Origin: an uncultured Porphyromonadaceae bacterium
Lineage (GTDB): Bacteria > Bacteroidota > Bacteroidia > Bacteroidales > Muribaculaceae
NCBI GenBank assembly: GCA_900548975.1
Contig: URMS01000032.1
Location: forward strand, 1 to 27,101
Direction: 5' to 3'
DNA: 27,101 nucleotides
Shown: positions 1 through 7,687 of the stretch, piece after piece
Position numbering within the stretch: the first letter of the stretch is position 1
Layout of the letters: each line of letters begins with the position of its first letter
Made by a program: the position numbers and the translations under genes
Notes under the pieces: generated by a model
Told to the model about the DNA's origin: nothing
The model's input: the letters and a program-made list of their open reading frames with translations, nothing else
Database searches by the model: none

Positions 1-37
1 ATACTGCGAAAGTGGAAAAGTAGGTAACCGCCCCCTA
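1..37 (+). rRNA. rrf: 5S ribosomal RNA, 3' end (partial, cut by window edge)
   Basis: The first bases read as the closing part of a bacterial 5S rRNA: a TACTGCGAAAGTGG segment, then an A-rich loop, GTAGGTAACCGCC, and the 3' strand of the terminal helix. This resembles the GTAGG.AAC.GCC end of known 5S genes. A strong intrinsic terminator starts a few bases later, as expected for the end of an rRNA operon. Only about 37 nt are present, so the 5' strand of the terminal helix cannot be checked and the exact 3' end is approximate. Confidence 0.72.
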
Positions 38-40
38 TCC

Positions 41-79
41 GAGCCCGGAAGGCCAACAGGCCCTCCGGGCTCTTTTTTT
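41..79 (+). terminator. Intrinsic terminator of the rRNA operon
   Basis: A 14-bp GC-rich stem (41-54 with 59-72, one A/C mismatch) with a 4-nt loop is followed directly by a run of T on the plus strand. It lies immediately after the 5S 3' end and ends plus-strand transcription entering from the left. Confidence 0.9.
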
Positions 80-118
80 GTGACTGACTTTTTCCCGGCT
101 GAAGCCGGGGAGCGGGGA

Positions 119-152
119 CAAAAATAGGTGGCGCTTTTTGAGGGCGCCACCT
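119..152 (-). terminator. Intrinsic terminator of the phosphatase-fold gene
   Basis: A 9-bp perfect stem (about 127-135 with 144-152) reads on the minus strand as hairpin followed by ATTTTTG. There is no T-run on the plus-strand side, so it serves the minus-strand gene ending at 179. It faces the rRNA terminator across about 40 bp. Confidence 0.75.
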
Positions 153-178
153 CGTGGGTGGAGAGGGGGATAGTGCTT

Positions 179-1216
179 TTATTTTAGGTGGAAGGTGGTG
201 AGGATGGCTTTGTGGTCGGTGGGCCATGGTGTGACCGGGGTGGTGATGGGATCGTGCGGGGTGCTGTCGGCGATTTCTCCGCAGAGGATGTCTTTTGCCG
301 GTCCCAGGATTGATACGCTCTGAAGCTCGATGCGCGGGTCGGGATGATAGTAGATGAAGTCGATGCGGTCGCGTTCGTCTTTGTCGGGTACCCATACGAG
401 TTTTTTCAGTTCGGTATCGGTGTTGCCGGCCGGGAAGGTGAATCCGGGGTTTTTCACCGCGTCCGGGTAGTGCTGACGGAAGGTATCGATGTAGCCGGCC
501 TGCTGGAGCATTAGGGAGCAGTCCCAGTTGACTACGAGTCCGTTGTGGTCGCGGATATTTCGGGTATCCTGCTGCCAGTCGAGATGCGACGGTTCGTTGA
601 AGTCGCCACCAAGTATCACTATGCTGTTGGCGGCTGTTTCGGCGGCCGCATCCATGAGTATGTTTGCGATACCTTCTTCGCGGAATGATATGCGGTTTGC
701 TTCGAGGACCGAGTCGGCATCGCTGACGGGTGAGGGGAGTTTCTTCCATGTTGTTCCGCTGTAGCCGCGTGGCATGTAGCATTCGTAGTGGGTCCAGTCG
801 AGGTGGATGGAGTAGAGGGCCACGCGCCGGTCGCCTACGCGGATTCCGGCTTTGCAAACGGGCAGTGGGCGGGAATTGTCATCGAGCCTAAAGCAAGAAT
901 CGCAGTCTTCTATGCGATATTTCGATATTATGCCCATACTCTGATCGAGGGTATCGCAGTAGTATGTTTTGCCGCGTTCGGCGAGCTCTGTGCAAAGGAA
1001 GGGCAGGAACTGACTGCGCGGACCGACGGTTTCGCACAGGAATACGATGTCGGGGTCGCTGCTGTCGATAACGTCGATTATGGCTCTTTCGCCGTCGGGA
1101 ATGTTGGTGCCCTGCATCCATAGATTCATCTGCAGAACCTTCAGAGTCTCGCTCCGGGCTATAAATGATGCGCCCGCTATGGCTGTGGCAAAGATGCACG
1201 TGCGTAGTATTTTCAT
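179..1216 (-). CDS. Exported endonuclease/exonuclease/phosphatase-family protein
   Basis: The 345-residue product has a signal peptide (residues 1 to about 22, cut near ARS) and one endonuclease/exonuclease/phosphatase domain. Visible family motifs are QMNLW (N31), FLCE (E62), SIHLDW (H138), GGDFNEPS (D205, N207), DRIDF (D286) and a terminal TDH (D334-H335). These match the metal-binding and catalytic residues of the DNase I/sphingomyelinase/inositol phosphatase superfamily. The exact substrate cannot be read from the sequence; exported Bacteroidales members may act on phosphodiesters outside the cytoplasm. The start codon lies only about 12 nt below the T-run of the fabG terminator, so there is almost no room for a separate promoter; it may be transcribed by readthrough from fabG or from a promoter overlapping that terminator. 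It is followed by its own terminator. Confidence 0.9.
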   Translation of the reverse strand: MKILRTCIFATAIAGASFIARSETLKVLQMNLWMQGTNIPDGERAIIDVIDSSDPDIVFLCETVGPRSQFLPFLCTELAERGKTYYCDTLDQSMGIISKYRIEDCDSCFRLDDNSRPLPVCKAGIRVGDRRVALYSIHLDWTHYECYMPRGYSGTTWKKLPSPVSDADSVLEANRISFREEGIANILMDAAAETAANSIVILGGDFNEPSHLDWQQDTRNIRDHNGLVVNWDCSLMLQQAGYIDTFRQHYPDAVKNPGFTFPAGNTDTELKKLVWVPDKDERDRIDFIYYHPDPRIELQSVSILGPAKDILCGEIADSTPHDPITTPVTPWPTDHKAILTTFHLK

Positions 1217-1227
1217 AGTGTATAAGG

Positions 1228-1256
1228 AAAAATAAAGCCCGGCACAGGCCGGGCTT
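1228..1256 (-). terminator. Intrinsic terminator downstream of fabG
   Basis: A 9-bp perfect stem AAGCCCGGC/GCCGGGCTT (1235-1243 with 1248-1256, 4-nt loop) is followed on the minus strand by TATTTTT. It sits 24 bp after the fabG stop and just before the next minus-strand start codon at 1216. Confidence 0.85.
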
Positions 1257-1279
1257 GTATGTGTTGAATGAAGGATGAA

Positions 1280-2026
1280 TTACATGTTCATGCCGCCGTC
1301 GACCTGGATAACCTGACCGGTTACATAGCTCGAGAGGTCGGAAGCGAGGAATGTTGCCACATTAGCGATGTCTTCGACCTGACCGCCGCGGCGCAGAGGA
1401 ATTTTTTTCTTCCATTCTTCGCGGACTGCGTCGGGGAGCTGGGCCGTCATGGCAGTCTCTATGAAGCCGGGGGCGATTGCGTTGGCGCGGATGCCACGCG
1501 AGCCGACTTCCTGTGCGATACTCTTGGCAAGAGCGATAAGGCCTGCCTTGGAAGCGGCATAGTTGGCCTGGCCGGCGTTGCCGTGAACACCGACAACAGA
1601 TGCCATGTTGATGATAGAGCCGCTGCGCTGACGCATCATGATGGGAAGAACGGCGTTGATGAAGTTGAACGCGCTCTTGAGGTTGACGTTGATCACGGCA
1701 TCCCACTGAGCTTCGGTCATACGCATCATGAGGCCGTCTTTGGTAATGCCGGCGTTGTTGACGAGGATGTCGATGGTGCCGAAGTCGGCGAGAACCTGAG
1801 CCACGACTTCTTTGGTCTGGTTGAAGTCGGCAGCGTTCGAGGCATATCCTTTGGCTTTGACGCCGAGAGCGGCGATTTCTTCTTCGGTGGCTTTGCCGTT
1901 TTCATCGATAACGAGGTCGGTGAAAGCGATATTGGCGCCTTCCTGAGCGAATCGGAGAGCGAGAGCTTTGCCGATGCCGCGGGCGGCGCCGGTTATAAGG
2001 GCTGTTTTTCCTTCGAGTAGTTTCAT
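1280..2026 (-). CDS. fabG: 3-oxoacyl-[acyl-carrier-protein] reductase FabG
   Basis: The 248-residue short-chain dehydrogenase/reductase has the length and motifs of FabG, the NADPH-dependent enzyme that reduces beta-ketoacyl-ACP in type II fatty acid elongation. The Rossmann motif TGAARGIG is at residues 12-19, NNAG at 90-93, and the catalytic set N115, S143, Y156 and K160 has standard spacing. The C-terminal VTGQVIQVDGG motif (235-245) is typical of FabG. It starts at an ATG next to a well-formed Bacteroidota promoter on the minus strand and ends in its own terminator. It is transcribed divergently from a plsC-type acyltransferase, so two membrane-lipid genes share one 84-bp intergenic region. 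Confidence 0.95.
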   Translation of the reverse strand: MKLLEGKTALITGAARGIGKALALRFAQEGANIAFTDLVIDENGKATEEEIAALGVKAKGYASNAADFNQTKEVVAQVLADFGTIDILVNNAGITKDGLMMRMTEAQWDAVINVNLKSAFNFINAVLPIMMRQRSGSIINMASVVGVHGNAGQANYAASKAGLIALAKSIAQEVGSRGIRANAIAPGFIETAMTAQLPDAVREEWKKKIPLRRGGQVEDIANVATFLASDLSSYVTGQVIQVDGGMNM

Positions 2027-2058
2027 GTGTTGAAAAAATGTTTCATCAGTTGTGTCGG

Positions 2059-2090
2059 CAAAATTAAGAAAATTTCGTTATTTTTGCAAA
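2059..2090 (-). promoter_or_regulatory. fabG promoter (Bacteroidota sigma type)
   Basis: On the minus strand TTTG (2090-2087) is followed after exactly 20 nt by TAATTTTG (2066-2059), matching the TTTG-N20-TAnnTTTG consensus of the main Bacteroidota sigma factor. The fabG ATG is about 33 nt downstream. The -33 element abuts and the spacer overlaps the -7 box of the opposite-facing plsC promoter. Confidence 0.75.
2079..2086 (+). promoter_or_regulatory. Putative -7 box of the plsC-type gene
   Basis: TATTTTTG on the plus strand matches TAnnTTTG and lies 25 nt before the ATG at 2111. No well-spaced TTG -33 element is visible, so this is weaker than the fabG promoter. It lies downstream of the alternative ATG at 2027 and therefore argues for the start at 2111. 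Confidence 0.45.
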
Positions 2091-2110
2091 GAATATCACC
2101 AATAATCAGT

Positions 2111-2851
2111 ATGTTAATACTTTATCGAATATATCAGATCTGCATAATGATACCCTTGCTGCTTGTGGCCACCATTCTGGCGGCGACGGTGACCATAATA
2201 GGGAGTATGCTTGGTTTTCAGCGGTCTATGGGCTACTGGCCCGGGCATATCTGGGCTGTAATATTCTGCGCGCTCAGCCTGGTGAAGGTGCGTGTGAAAG
2301 GGCGCGAGAATATCGACCGCCGCACCAGCTATGTTTTCGTGGCCAACCATCAGGGAGCCTACGATATTTTTGCCATCTATGGCTATCTGGGGCATAATTT
2401 CCGGTGGATGATGAAGAAAGGCCTCGAAAAGATTCCTTTCGTCGGCTACAGCTGTCGTGTGTCGGGCCACATATTTGTGGACAATTCGACGCCGTCGGCC
2501 ACGGCGCGCACCATGGCTACGGCCGAGAAACAGCTGTCGGGCGGCATGTCGGTGGTAGTGTTCCCCGAAGGTTCGCGCAGCCGCGACGGTCGGATGCACG
2601 CTTTCCGCCGCGGCGCTTTCAAACTCGCCACCGAGTTCTCGCTGCCGGTAGTGCCCATCACTATCGACGGAGCCTACCGTGTGATGCGCCGCGGATCTCT
2701 ACTTCCGCACTGGGGCACCATCAATCTTACCATACACCGTCCGATAGCGGTGTCGGCCGAAACCGGGCGCCACGAGCTGTCGGAGCTGATGGAACGGTCG
2801 TCGGAGGCCATAGCGTCGGCGCTTCCTGCCTGTCAGCGACCGGCCAAATGA
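2111..2851 (+). CDS. plsC: 1-acyl-sn-glycerol-3-phosphate acyltransferase (PlsC family)
   Basis: The protein (246 residues from the chosen start) transfers an acyl chain to lysophosphatidic acid to make phosphatidic acid at the inner membrane. It has an N-terminal hydrophobic helix (about residues 10-35) and the four acyltransferase blocks: NHQGAYD with the catalytic HX4D (H80, D85), GLEKIPFVGY (substrate block II), FPEGSRS (151-157) and PVVPITIDG (about 180-187). An ATG at 2027 would add 28 residues, but the likely -7 box at 2079-2086 lies downstream of it and the extra residues look non-conserved, so 2111 is preferred. It is divergent from fabG and followed 63 bp later by a small exported protein on the same strand. 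Confidence 0.9.
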   Translation: MLILYRIYQICIMIPLLLVATILAATVTIIGSMLGFQRSMGYWPGHIWAVIFCALSLVKVRVKGRENIDRRTSYVFVANHQGAYDIFAIYGYLGHNFRWMMKKGLEKIPFVGYSCRVSGHIFVDNSTPSATARTMATAEKQLSGGMSVVVFPEGSRSRDGRMHAFRRGAFKLATEFSLPVVPITIDGAYRVMRRGSLLPHWGTINLTIHRPIAVSAETGRHELSELMERSSEAIASALPACQRPAK

Positions 2852-2914
2852 ACAAACAGCCGTGAAAAAATGTTGTAATATCATAATTAACTATCAATAC
2901 AACTTCGCCACGCT

Positions 2915-3538
2915 ATGAAATTTTCCACGGCATCTTTTTTCGGAGCTCTGACAGTGCTTGGAGCGCTTATTTTTATTTCATCCAGCTCGCGCACCGACCG
3001 TTTCGCAGGTGAATGGATGGGTACGCCCACACGTATGATGGATATTCCGGGTGCGTCGGACGCCACCTCGACCATTAGCATCGATTTTGCACCGTCGTCG
3101 GATGTGCGCAGGGGCGGCGATGTGCTGATGTCGGCCACTATCGATGTGAGCCAGGCCGTGACTGGTTCGGTCATTTCTCCGGATGCGCCCTACCAGGTGG
3201 ATGTTGCCGCTACGGCGTCCATCCGCGGCCGTTATGTAGCCGAAGACGACGATGACGATGATATACTCCTGCACCTCGATCCGTCGACACTTCAGGTGAA
3301 TGTGGATCCTGCCGGCGTTACTTTCTCCGAGAATATACTCACCGGGCTTCAGCGTCCGACGCTCGACTCGCTCACCACACAGACCGTGGACGCATGGCGT
3401 GTGCTGATCACATCGGCCATACGCGACGAATTCTACAAATATCAGAAGATAGACGACATAAAGGTGCACCACGGCGACATGCTGTCGTGCGAGGTTGCCG
3501 ATCGCGACTATACTTTCCGTCGGGTCGCTCCCAACTGA
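2915..3538 (+). CDS. Exported protein of unknown function
   Basis: I do not recognise this 207-residue protein. It has a short N-terminal hydrophobic segment (about residues 5-22) that could be an uncleaved anchor or signal peptide; there is no lipobox cysteine. The opening GEWMGTPTRM and alternating polar/hydrophobic stretches suggest a beta-rich fold with a lipocalin-like look, but this is only an impression. An acidic run of six Asp residues lies near residue 114. It is 63 bp downstream of the acyltransferase and may be co-transcribed. Its stop codon abuts the stop of convergent priA with no spacer, so there is no terminator between the two genes. Confidence 0.75.
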   Translation: MKFSTASFFGALTVLGALIFISSSSRTDRFAGEWMGTPTRMMDIPGASDATSTISIDFAPSSDVRRGGDVLMSATIDVSQAVTGSVISPDAPYQVDVAATASIRGRYVAEDDDDDDILLHLDPSTLQVNVDPAGVTFSENILTGLQRPTLDSLTTQTVDAWRVLITSAIRDEFYKYQKIDDIKVHHGDMLSCEVADRDYTFRRVAPN

Positions 3539-6022
3539 TTATACCGGGTCTACATCGTAGTAGACCGTAAGACCTTTCATCAAAGGAGATGCTGTAAGGG
3601 CAATATATTGCCGGCGCAGCAGCTCCTTTATTTTTGCGGTAGAAGCGTTAATCTCGAGTTTGAGCATGATCTTGCGGATGTAGAGCGACTGTACGCGGGC
3701 TACCGGCGGCTCGAGCGGACCGAGGATGCGGCTTCCGAAAATCTCGCGCAGGCTGCGGGCATAGCGGTCGGCGCATTCCACCAGAGTGCGGGCGTCGCGG
3801 TGCTTTACGTAGATATTGATGATGCGCATGAAGGGCGGGTAGCCGAAAGCCTCGCGCTCGGCTATCTCGCGGCGGTAGAATGCTTCGTAATCGTGCTTTG
3901 CGGCCAGTGCGAGGACAGGGTTCTCGGGATTGTGTGTCTGCACCACCACGCGGCCGATGCCGTCGCGGCGTCCGGCACGTCCGGCCACCTGTTCTATCAT
4001 GTTGAAAGCGCGTTCGGAGGCCCGGAAGTCGGGCAGTGAGAGGAGTGTGTCGGCGTTGAGAATGCCCACCACCTCTACGCCGCCGAAATCGAGGCCCTTG
4101 GTCACCATCTGCGTGCCGACCAGAATGTCGGCTTTGCCTTGCGAGAAATCGTCGATTATGCGGCTGTAGCCCTGCTTGTTGCGTGTGGTGTCGAGGTCCA
4201 TGCGCAGTATCTTGCGGCCCGGAAAGACTTCGCCGACCTCGTCTTCGAGACGCTCGGTGCCGTAGCCAACGATTTCTATAGCAGGCTCCTTGCATTCGGG
4301 GCAAATGTCGGGCACGGGGTACTCGGTGCCGCAGTAATGGCACTGGAGGCGGTTGGAGCGTTTGTGGTAGGTGAGGGCCACGTCGCAGAAGTTGCATTTC
4401 GGGGTGAATGCACACATGCGGCAGCGCGCCATGGGCGCGTATCCGCGGCGGTTGAGGAAGAATATGGCCTGTTTACCGCGCGAAGTGGCGTCGATGGTTG
4501 CGTCGAGCAGATGATGCGAGAAATAGCCCGTGACGGCCTTACGGCGGCGCTCGGATTTCATGTCGACGATTTCGACCGGCGGGAGGGGCACATTGTCGAA
4601 GCGCTCCGTGAGTTCGACGAGGCCGAATTTGCCGTTCAGGGCCTTATAGTACGTTTCGACAGTGGGTGTGGCGCTCCCGAGGAGCGTTTTTGCTCCGTGG
4701 AGGGCCGCCAGTACCGTAGCGGCGTCGCGGCCGTTGTATCGTGGAGCCGGGTCGGCCTGCTTGTAGCTCGGCTCGTGCTCTTCGTCGATAATGACGAGCC
4801 CGAGCGAGGCGAACGGCAGGAAGACGGCGGAGCGTGCGCCGATTATAACAAGCGGCTCTGCGGTGTGGAGCAGGCGGTTCCATATCTCGACGCGCTCGTT
4901 GTCGGAGAATTTCGAGTGATATATCACCACCTTCGCACCGAATACCTTCTGCAGACGCACCGTGAGCTGTGTGGTGAGGGCGATTTCCGGCACAAGGAAA
5001 AGCGCCTGGCGTCCCTGGCGCAGCACATAGTCGATGAGGTGCATGTATATCTCGGTCTTGCCGGAGGATGTGACACCGCGCAGCAGTGTTATGGCATGGT
5101 CGCGGAAAGAGGCATGTATGCTGTCGAGAGCGCCTTTCTGTGCCGGAGAAAGAACGGGCAGCTCTCCGCCGGCAGGGCCGGTGTAGGAAAAGCGCGATAC
5201 TTCCTTATGGTAGATTTCGCACAGGCCCTTTGCGGCGAGGGCCTTGACGGTTGTCCGCGGTATCTCGGCGCGCGAGGCGAGCACATCGAGCGGCACCTCG
5301 ACCAAAGGAGCGTTGTCGTTGTTGAAATTCGACAGGGCGAGTATGGCCACCAGACCGGCTTCCTGTGCCGAAGAGCGCTTTACGGCTGCAAAGGCCGCTG
5401 TGATGGCGCCTTTGTCGTGGCGTGGTATGAGCGGGCGCACATAGAAGCGCTTGACAGCACGGTAGCGCTCCACCAGTTTCTCGGACACTATCACAAGACC
5501 TTTCTCCATGAGCTTTGTGACAGCCGCCGTTGCCGGGCCGGAAGCTCCCTTGTCCTCGAGCTGACGCACCGTGACGGTGCCTTTTTCGCGGATTGTTTCG
5601 AGAAGAGATAGCTGCCGCGGGCTGCACGATGCCAGCATGTCGGCGTCGGCATCGGGGTCTATGGCCACGCGCGTCTCGCTTTCGAGCTTGAGACCTGCGG
5701 GGAGGGCGGCATTGTACACCTCGCCCACGGTGCAGAGATAGTACTGCGCCATCCACTCCCAGAAGCGGATCTGGGGATGCCGCACAATAGGCTCAGGGTC
5801 GAGCACTGAGGCGATTTCCTTCAGGGCTATACCGGTGCCGGGGCCGACCGGCGACGTGGCACAGACCACGCCTGTGTAGTAGTGGCGCTCGCCGAACGGC
5901 ACGAGCACGCGGCTACCGGCATGCACTTTTGTCTGCATGTCGGGAGGCACTATATATGTAAAGAAGCCTTCGATGGGCAGAGGCACTATCACCGAGGCAT
6001 ACATGGGCTGGTTCTTTTCCAT
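3539..6022 (-). CDS. priA: Primosomal protein N' (replication restart helicase PriA)
   Basis: PriA is the 3'-to-5' superfamily 2 helicase that recognises stalled forks and reloads the replisome. From the ATG at 6022 it has 827 residues: an N-terminal DNA-binding domain (MYASVIVPLPIEGFFTY near the start), a winged-helix region, Walker A GVTSSGKTE (about 316-324, K322), the DEEH box (413-416), the GSATPT motif (about 449-454), eight zinc-binding cysteines in four pairs (C534, C537, C543, C546, C561, C564, C574, C577), and the helicase C-lobe with VGTQMVTKGLDF and QVAGRAGR. A TTG two codons upstream is possible, but ATG is favoured. A TAATTTCG box (6039-6032, one mismatch to TAnnTTTG) may be its promoter. 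It is separated from the upstream transporter by a terminator. Confidence 0.97.
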   Translation of the reverse strand: MEKNQPMYASVIVPLPIEGFFTYIVPPDMQTKVHAGSRVLVPFGERHYYTGVVCATSPVGPGTGIALKEIASVLDPEPIVRHPQIRFWEWMAQYYLCTVGEVYNAALPAGLKLESETRVAIDPDADADMLASCSPRQLSLLETIREKGTVTVRQLEDKGASGPATAAVTKLMEKGLVIVSEKLVERYRAVKRFYVRPLIPRHDKGAITAAFAAVKRSSAQEAGLVAILALSNFNNDNAPLVEVPLDVLASRAEIPRTTVKALAAKGLCEIYHKEVSRFSYTGPAGGELPVLSPAQKGALDSIHASFRDHAITLLRGVTSSGKTEIYMHLIDYVLRQGRQALFLVPEIALTTQLTVRLQKVFGAKVVIYHSKFSDNERVEIWNRLLHTAEPLVIIGARSAVFLPFASLGLVIIDEEHEPSYKQADPAPRYNGRDAATVLAALHGAKTLLGSATPTVETYYKALNGKFGLVELTERFDNVPLPPVEIVDMKSERRRKAVTGYFSHHLLDATIDATSRGKQAIFFLNRRGYAPMARCRMCAFTPKCNFCDVALTYHKRSNRLQCHYCGTEYPVPDICPECKEPAIEIVGYGTERLEDEVGEVFPGRKILRMDLDTTRNKQGYSRIIDDFSQGKADILVGTQMVTKGLDFGGVEVVGILNADTLLSLPDFRASERAFNMIEQVAGRAGRRDGIGRVVVQTHNPENPVLALAAKHDYEAFYRREIAEREAFGYPPFMRIINIYVKHRDARTLVECADRYARSLREIFGSRILGPLEPPVARVQSLYIRKIMLKLEINASTAKIKELLRRQYIALTASPLMKGLTVYYDVDPV

Positions 6023-6049
6023 TTGCAATTACGAAATTACGAAAAAATA

Positions 6050-6090
6050 TGCAAAAAACAGGGACGCGGCCCAAAAGAGCGGCGTCCCTG
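6050..6090 (-). terminator. Intrinsic terminator of the sugar transporter gene
   Basis: A 9-bp perfect stem CAGGGACGC/GCGTCCCTG (6059-6067 with 6082-6090) is followed on the minus strand by six T. It lies 25 bp after the transporter stop and about 30 nt before the priA start. Confidence 0.88.
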
Positions 6091-6115
6091 CATGGAAAAA
6101 TATCGTGAGAAGAAA

Positions 6116-7498
6116 TCAGAGATCGCGGGGATCGGGAACTTCTTCCTCGTTTACGGGAATGTCGGTGTTGACGTTCTTGCAGCCAACCACGCCGTAGAAG
6201 AAGAGGTATGCGAGCATGGCGATTACGAGCCAGTAGGATACCATGTAGCCGGCAGCGTTGGCGATGGCGTTCTGGATAAGGGGCATCACGCCGCCGCCTA
6301 CTACCATCATCATGAATATGCCCGAAGCCTGTGCGGTGTACTTGCCGAGGCCTTCGACAGCGAGGTTGAAGATGCCGCCCCACATTACCGATGTGCAGAG
6401 GCCGCAGAGCACCAGGAACATTGCCTTGGCGGGTACTTCGGCCATCGAGAAGCCGTCGGCGGCGCTATATGCCGGCATGGACACGCGAATGTCGGCGGGG
6501 AGCAGGATTGCTATGGCGATGAGGAATATGGCGGTTGTCGATACAACAATGAGCTGAACGCGGCTCGATACCTTGCCGGAGATTACGCTCGACACCAGAC
6601 GGCCTACAAGCATCAGCAGCCAGTAGATGGCTACCACACCGCCTGCGATGGCCGATGCTTCGCCGAGGATGCCTGCGCCGTTGGCGCTCTGGTCGGCGAG
6701 GTAGAAGTTGAGGGTGCCGGGGATACCGATTTCGATACCTACGTAGAAGAAGATGCCGATAACGCCGAATACGGTGTGGCGGAAGTTCCAGGGCGAGTGG
6801 CTGTATTTTACTTTGGTCTTGCCCTTGGCGAGGTTAGGCTCGGGAATTGCTACGAAAGAAATGACAATGAAGGCGAACACGAACACGCCCATTGCAATCC
6901 ACAGCAGCGGAGCTACGTTTGCCATGGTCGAGGCGGGGCTGAGTGCACCGATGAGAGCACCTACGAAGAGGGGAGTGAGAGTGCCGGAGAGGGAGTTGAG
7001 CGAGCCGCCGGTCTGGATGAGCTGGTTGCCGCGGTTACCGCCGCCGCCGAGGAGGTTGAGCATGGGGTTTACCACGGTGTTGAGCATGCACACGCAGAAA
7101 CCGCAGATAAACGCGCCGAGCAGATAGATGTAGAAGTTGAGGGGTACGGCAGTACCGGAAATGCTGCCGAGGGTGACATCGGCGCCTACAACGCCCGAGA
7201 GCCACTGCACGAAAAGGCCGGCAACGCCGACAGCCATAGCCCAGAGGGCTGTTTTCTTATAACCGATTTTAACGAGGAGGTTGCCCGCGGGTATACCCAT
7301 GAAGAGATATGCGGCGAAGTTCATCATATTGCCCATCATGCCGAGCATAGAGTTGCCTTCGAACTTATATCCCCAGATTGTTCCGATAGGGGCAGCGAGG
7401 TTGGTAACGAAAGAAATCATTGCAAAGAGGAAGAACATGGCGATGATAGCCACCACGTTAGCCCTTTGCGGGGCCGAAGCCTTAACAGCTTTTTCCAT
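6116..7498 (-). CDS. FucP-like MFS sugar permease
   Basis: The 460-residue integral membrane protein has about twelve hydrophobic segments and the look of the fucose/glucose/galactose:proton symporter branch of the major facilitator superfamily (FucP/GluP). Supporting stretches are FFLFAMISFVTNL in helix 1, GNMMNFAAYLFMGIPAGNLLVKIGYKK (helices 2-3 with the family loop), CVCMLNTVVNPMLNLLGG in helix 4, FFYVGIEIGIPGTL in helix 7 and MWGGIFNLAVEGLGKYTAQASG in helix 10. It would import a monosaccharide into the cytoplasm; the sugar cannot be assigned because no catabolic genes are adjacent. It has its own upstream -7 box and its own terminator, so it is probably monocistronic. Confidence 0.88.
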   Translation of the reverse strand: MEKAVKASAPQRANVVAIIAMFFLFAMISFVTNLAAPIGTIWGYKFEGNSMLGMMGNMMNFAAYLFMGIPAGNLLVKIGYKKTALWAMAVGVAGLFVQWLSGVVGADVTLGSISGTAVPLNFYIYLLGAFICGFCVCMLNTVVNPMLNLLGGGGNRGNQLIQTGGSLNSLSGTLTPLFVGALIGALSPASTMANVAPLLWIAMGVFVFAFIVISFVAIPEPNLAKGKTKVKYSHSPWNFRHTVFGVIGIFFYVGIEIGIPGTLNFYLADQSANGAGILGEASAIAGGVVAIYWLLMLVGRLVSSVISGKVSSRVQLIVVSTTAIFLIAIAILLPADIRVSMPAYSAADGFSMAEVPAKAMFLVLCGLCTSVMWGGIFNLAVEGLGKYTAQASGIFMMMVVGGGVMPLIQNAIANAAGYMVSYWLVIAMLAYLFFYGVVGCKNVNTDIPVNEEEVPDPRDL

Positions 7499-7575
7499 TG
7501 GTACTGTGAGGTTTATTTGTTTGTTAGATTAGTTCGGATTTTCATAGGGACAAAGCAATGGCACGCTTTGACATG

Positions 7576-7583
7576 CAAATATA
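7576..7583 (-). promoter_or_regulatory. Putative -7 box for the sugar permease
   Basis: On the minus strand TATATTTG matches TAnnTTTG exactly. It lies between the lipoprotein terminator and the permease, leaving a leader of about 75 nt. The expected -33 position reads TTTCG rather than TTTG, so the call is moderate. Confidence 0.5.
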
Positions 7584-7602
7584 CGGATAATCCCCATAAA
7601 TC

Positions 7603-7660
7603 GAAAAAAAACTTTCAGTCGAAACGGCGCCCGTGCATGTGCGGAGCGCCGTTTCGACTG
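7603..7660 (-). terminator. Strong intrinsic terminator of the lipoprotein gene
   Basis: A perfect 15-bp stem (7616-7630 with 7646-7660) encloses a 15-nt loop. On the minus strand it is followed, after AAAG, by about nine T. It lies 27 bp downstream of the lipoprotein stop. Confidence 0.9.
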
Positions 7661-7687
7661 TATTGTGCGGAGTGTCGGAGGCAGCTT

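Noticed and set aside
94..113. Hairpin CCCGGC-TGAA-GCCGGG near the left edge
   Set aside because: No T-run follows on either strand, and better terminators stand on both sides. Probably incidental or part of a longer fold.
2027..2110. ATG at 2027 as the start of the plsC-type gene
   Set aside because: It would place the start upstream of the only -7 box and across the fabG promoter, and the added residues do not resemble the family.
6023..6028. TTG start for priA two codons upstream of the ATG
   Set aside because: The ATG at 6022 is the normal start type, and the extra two residues add nothing conserved.
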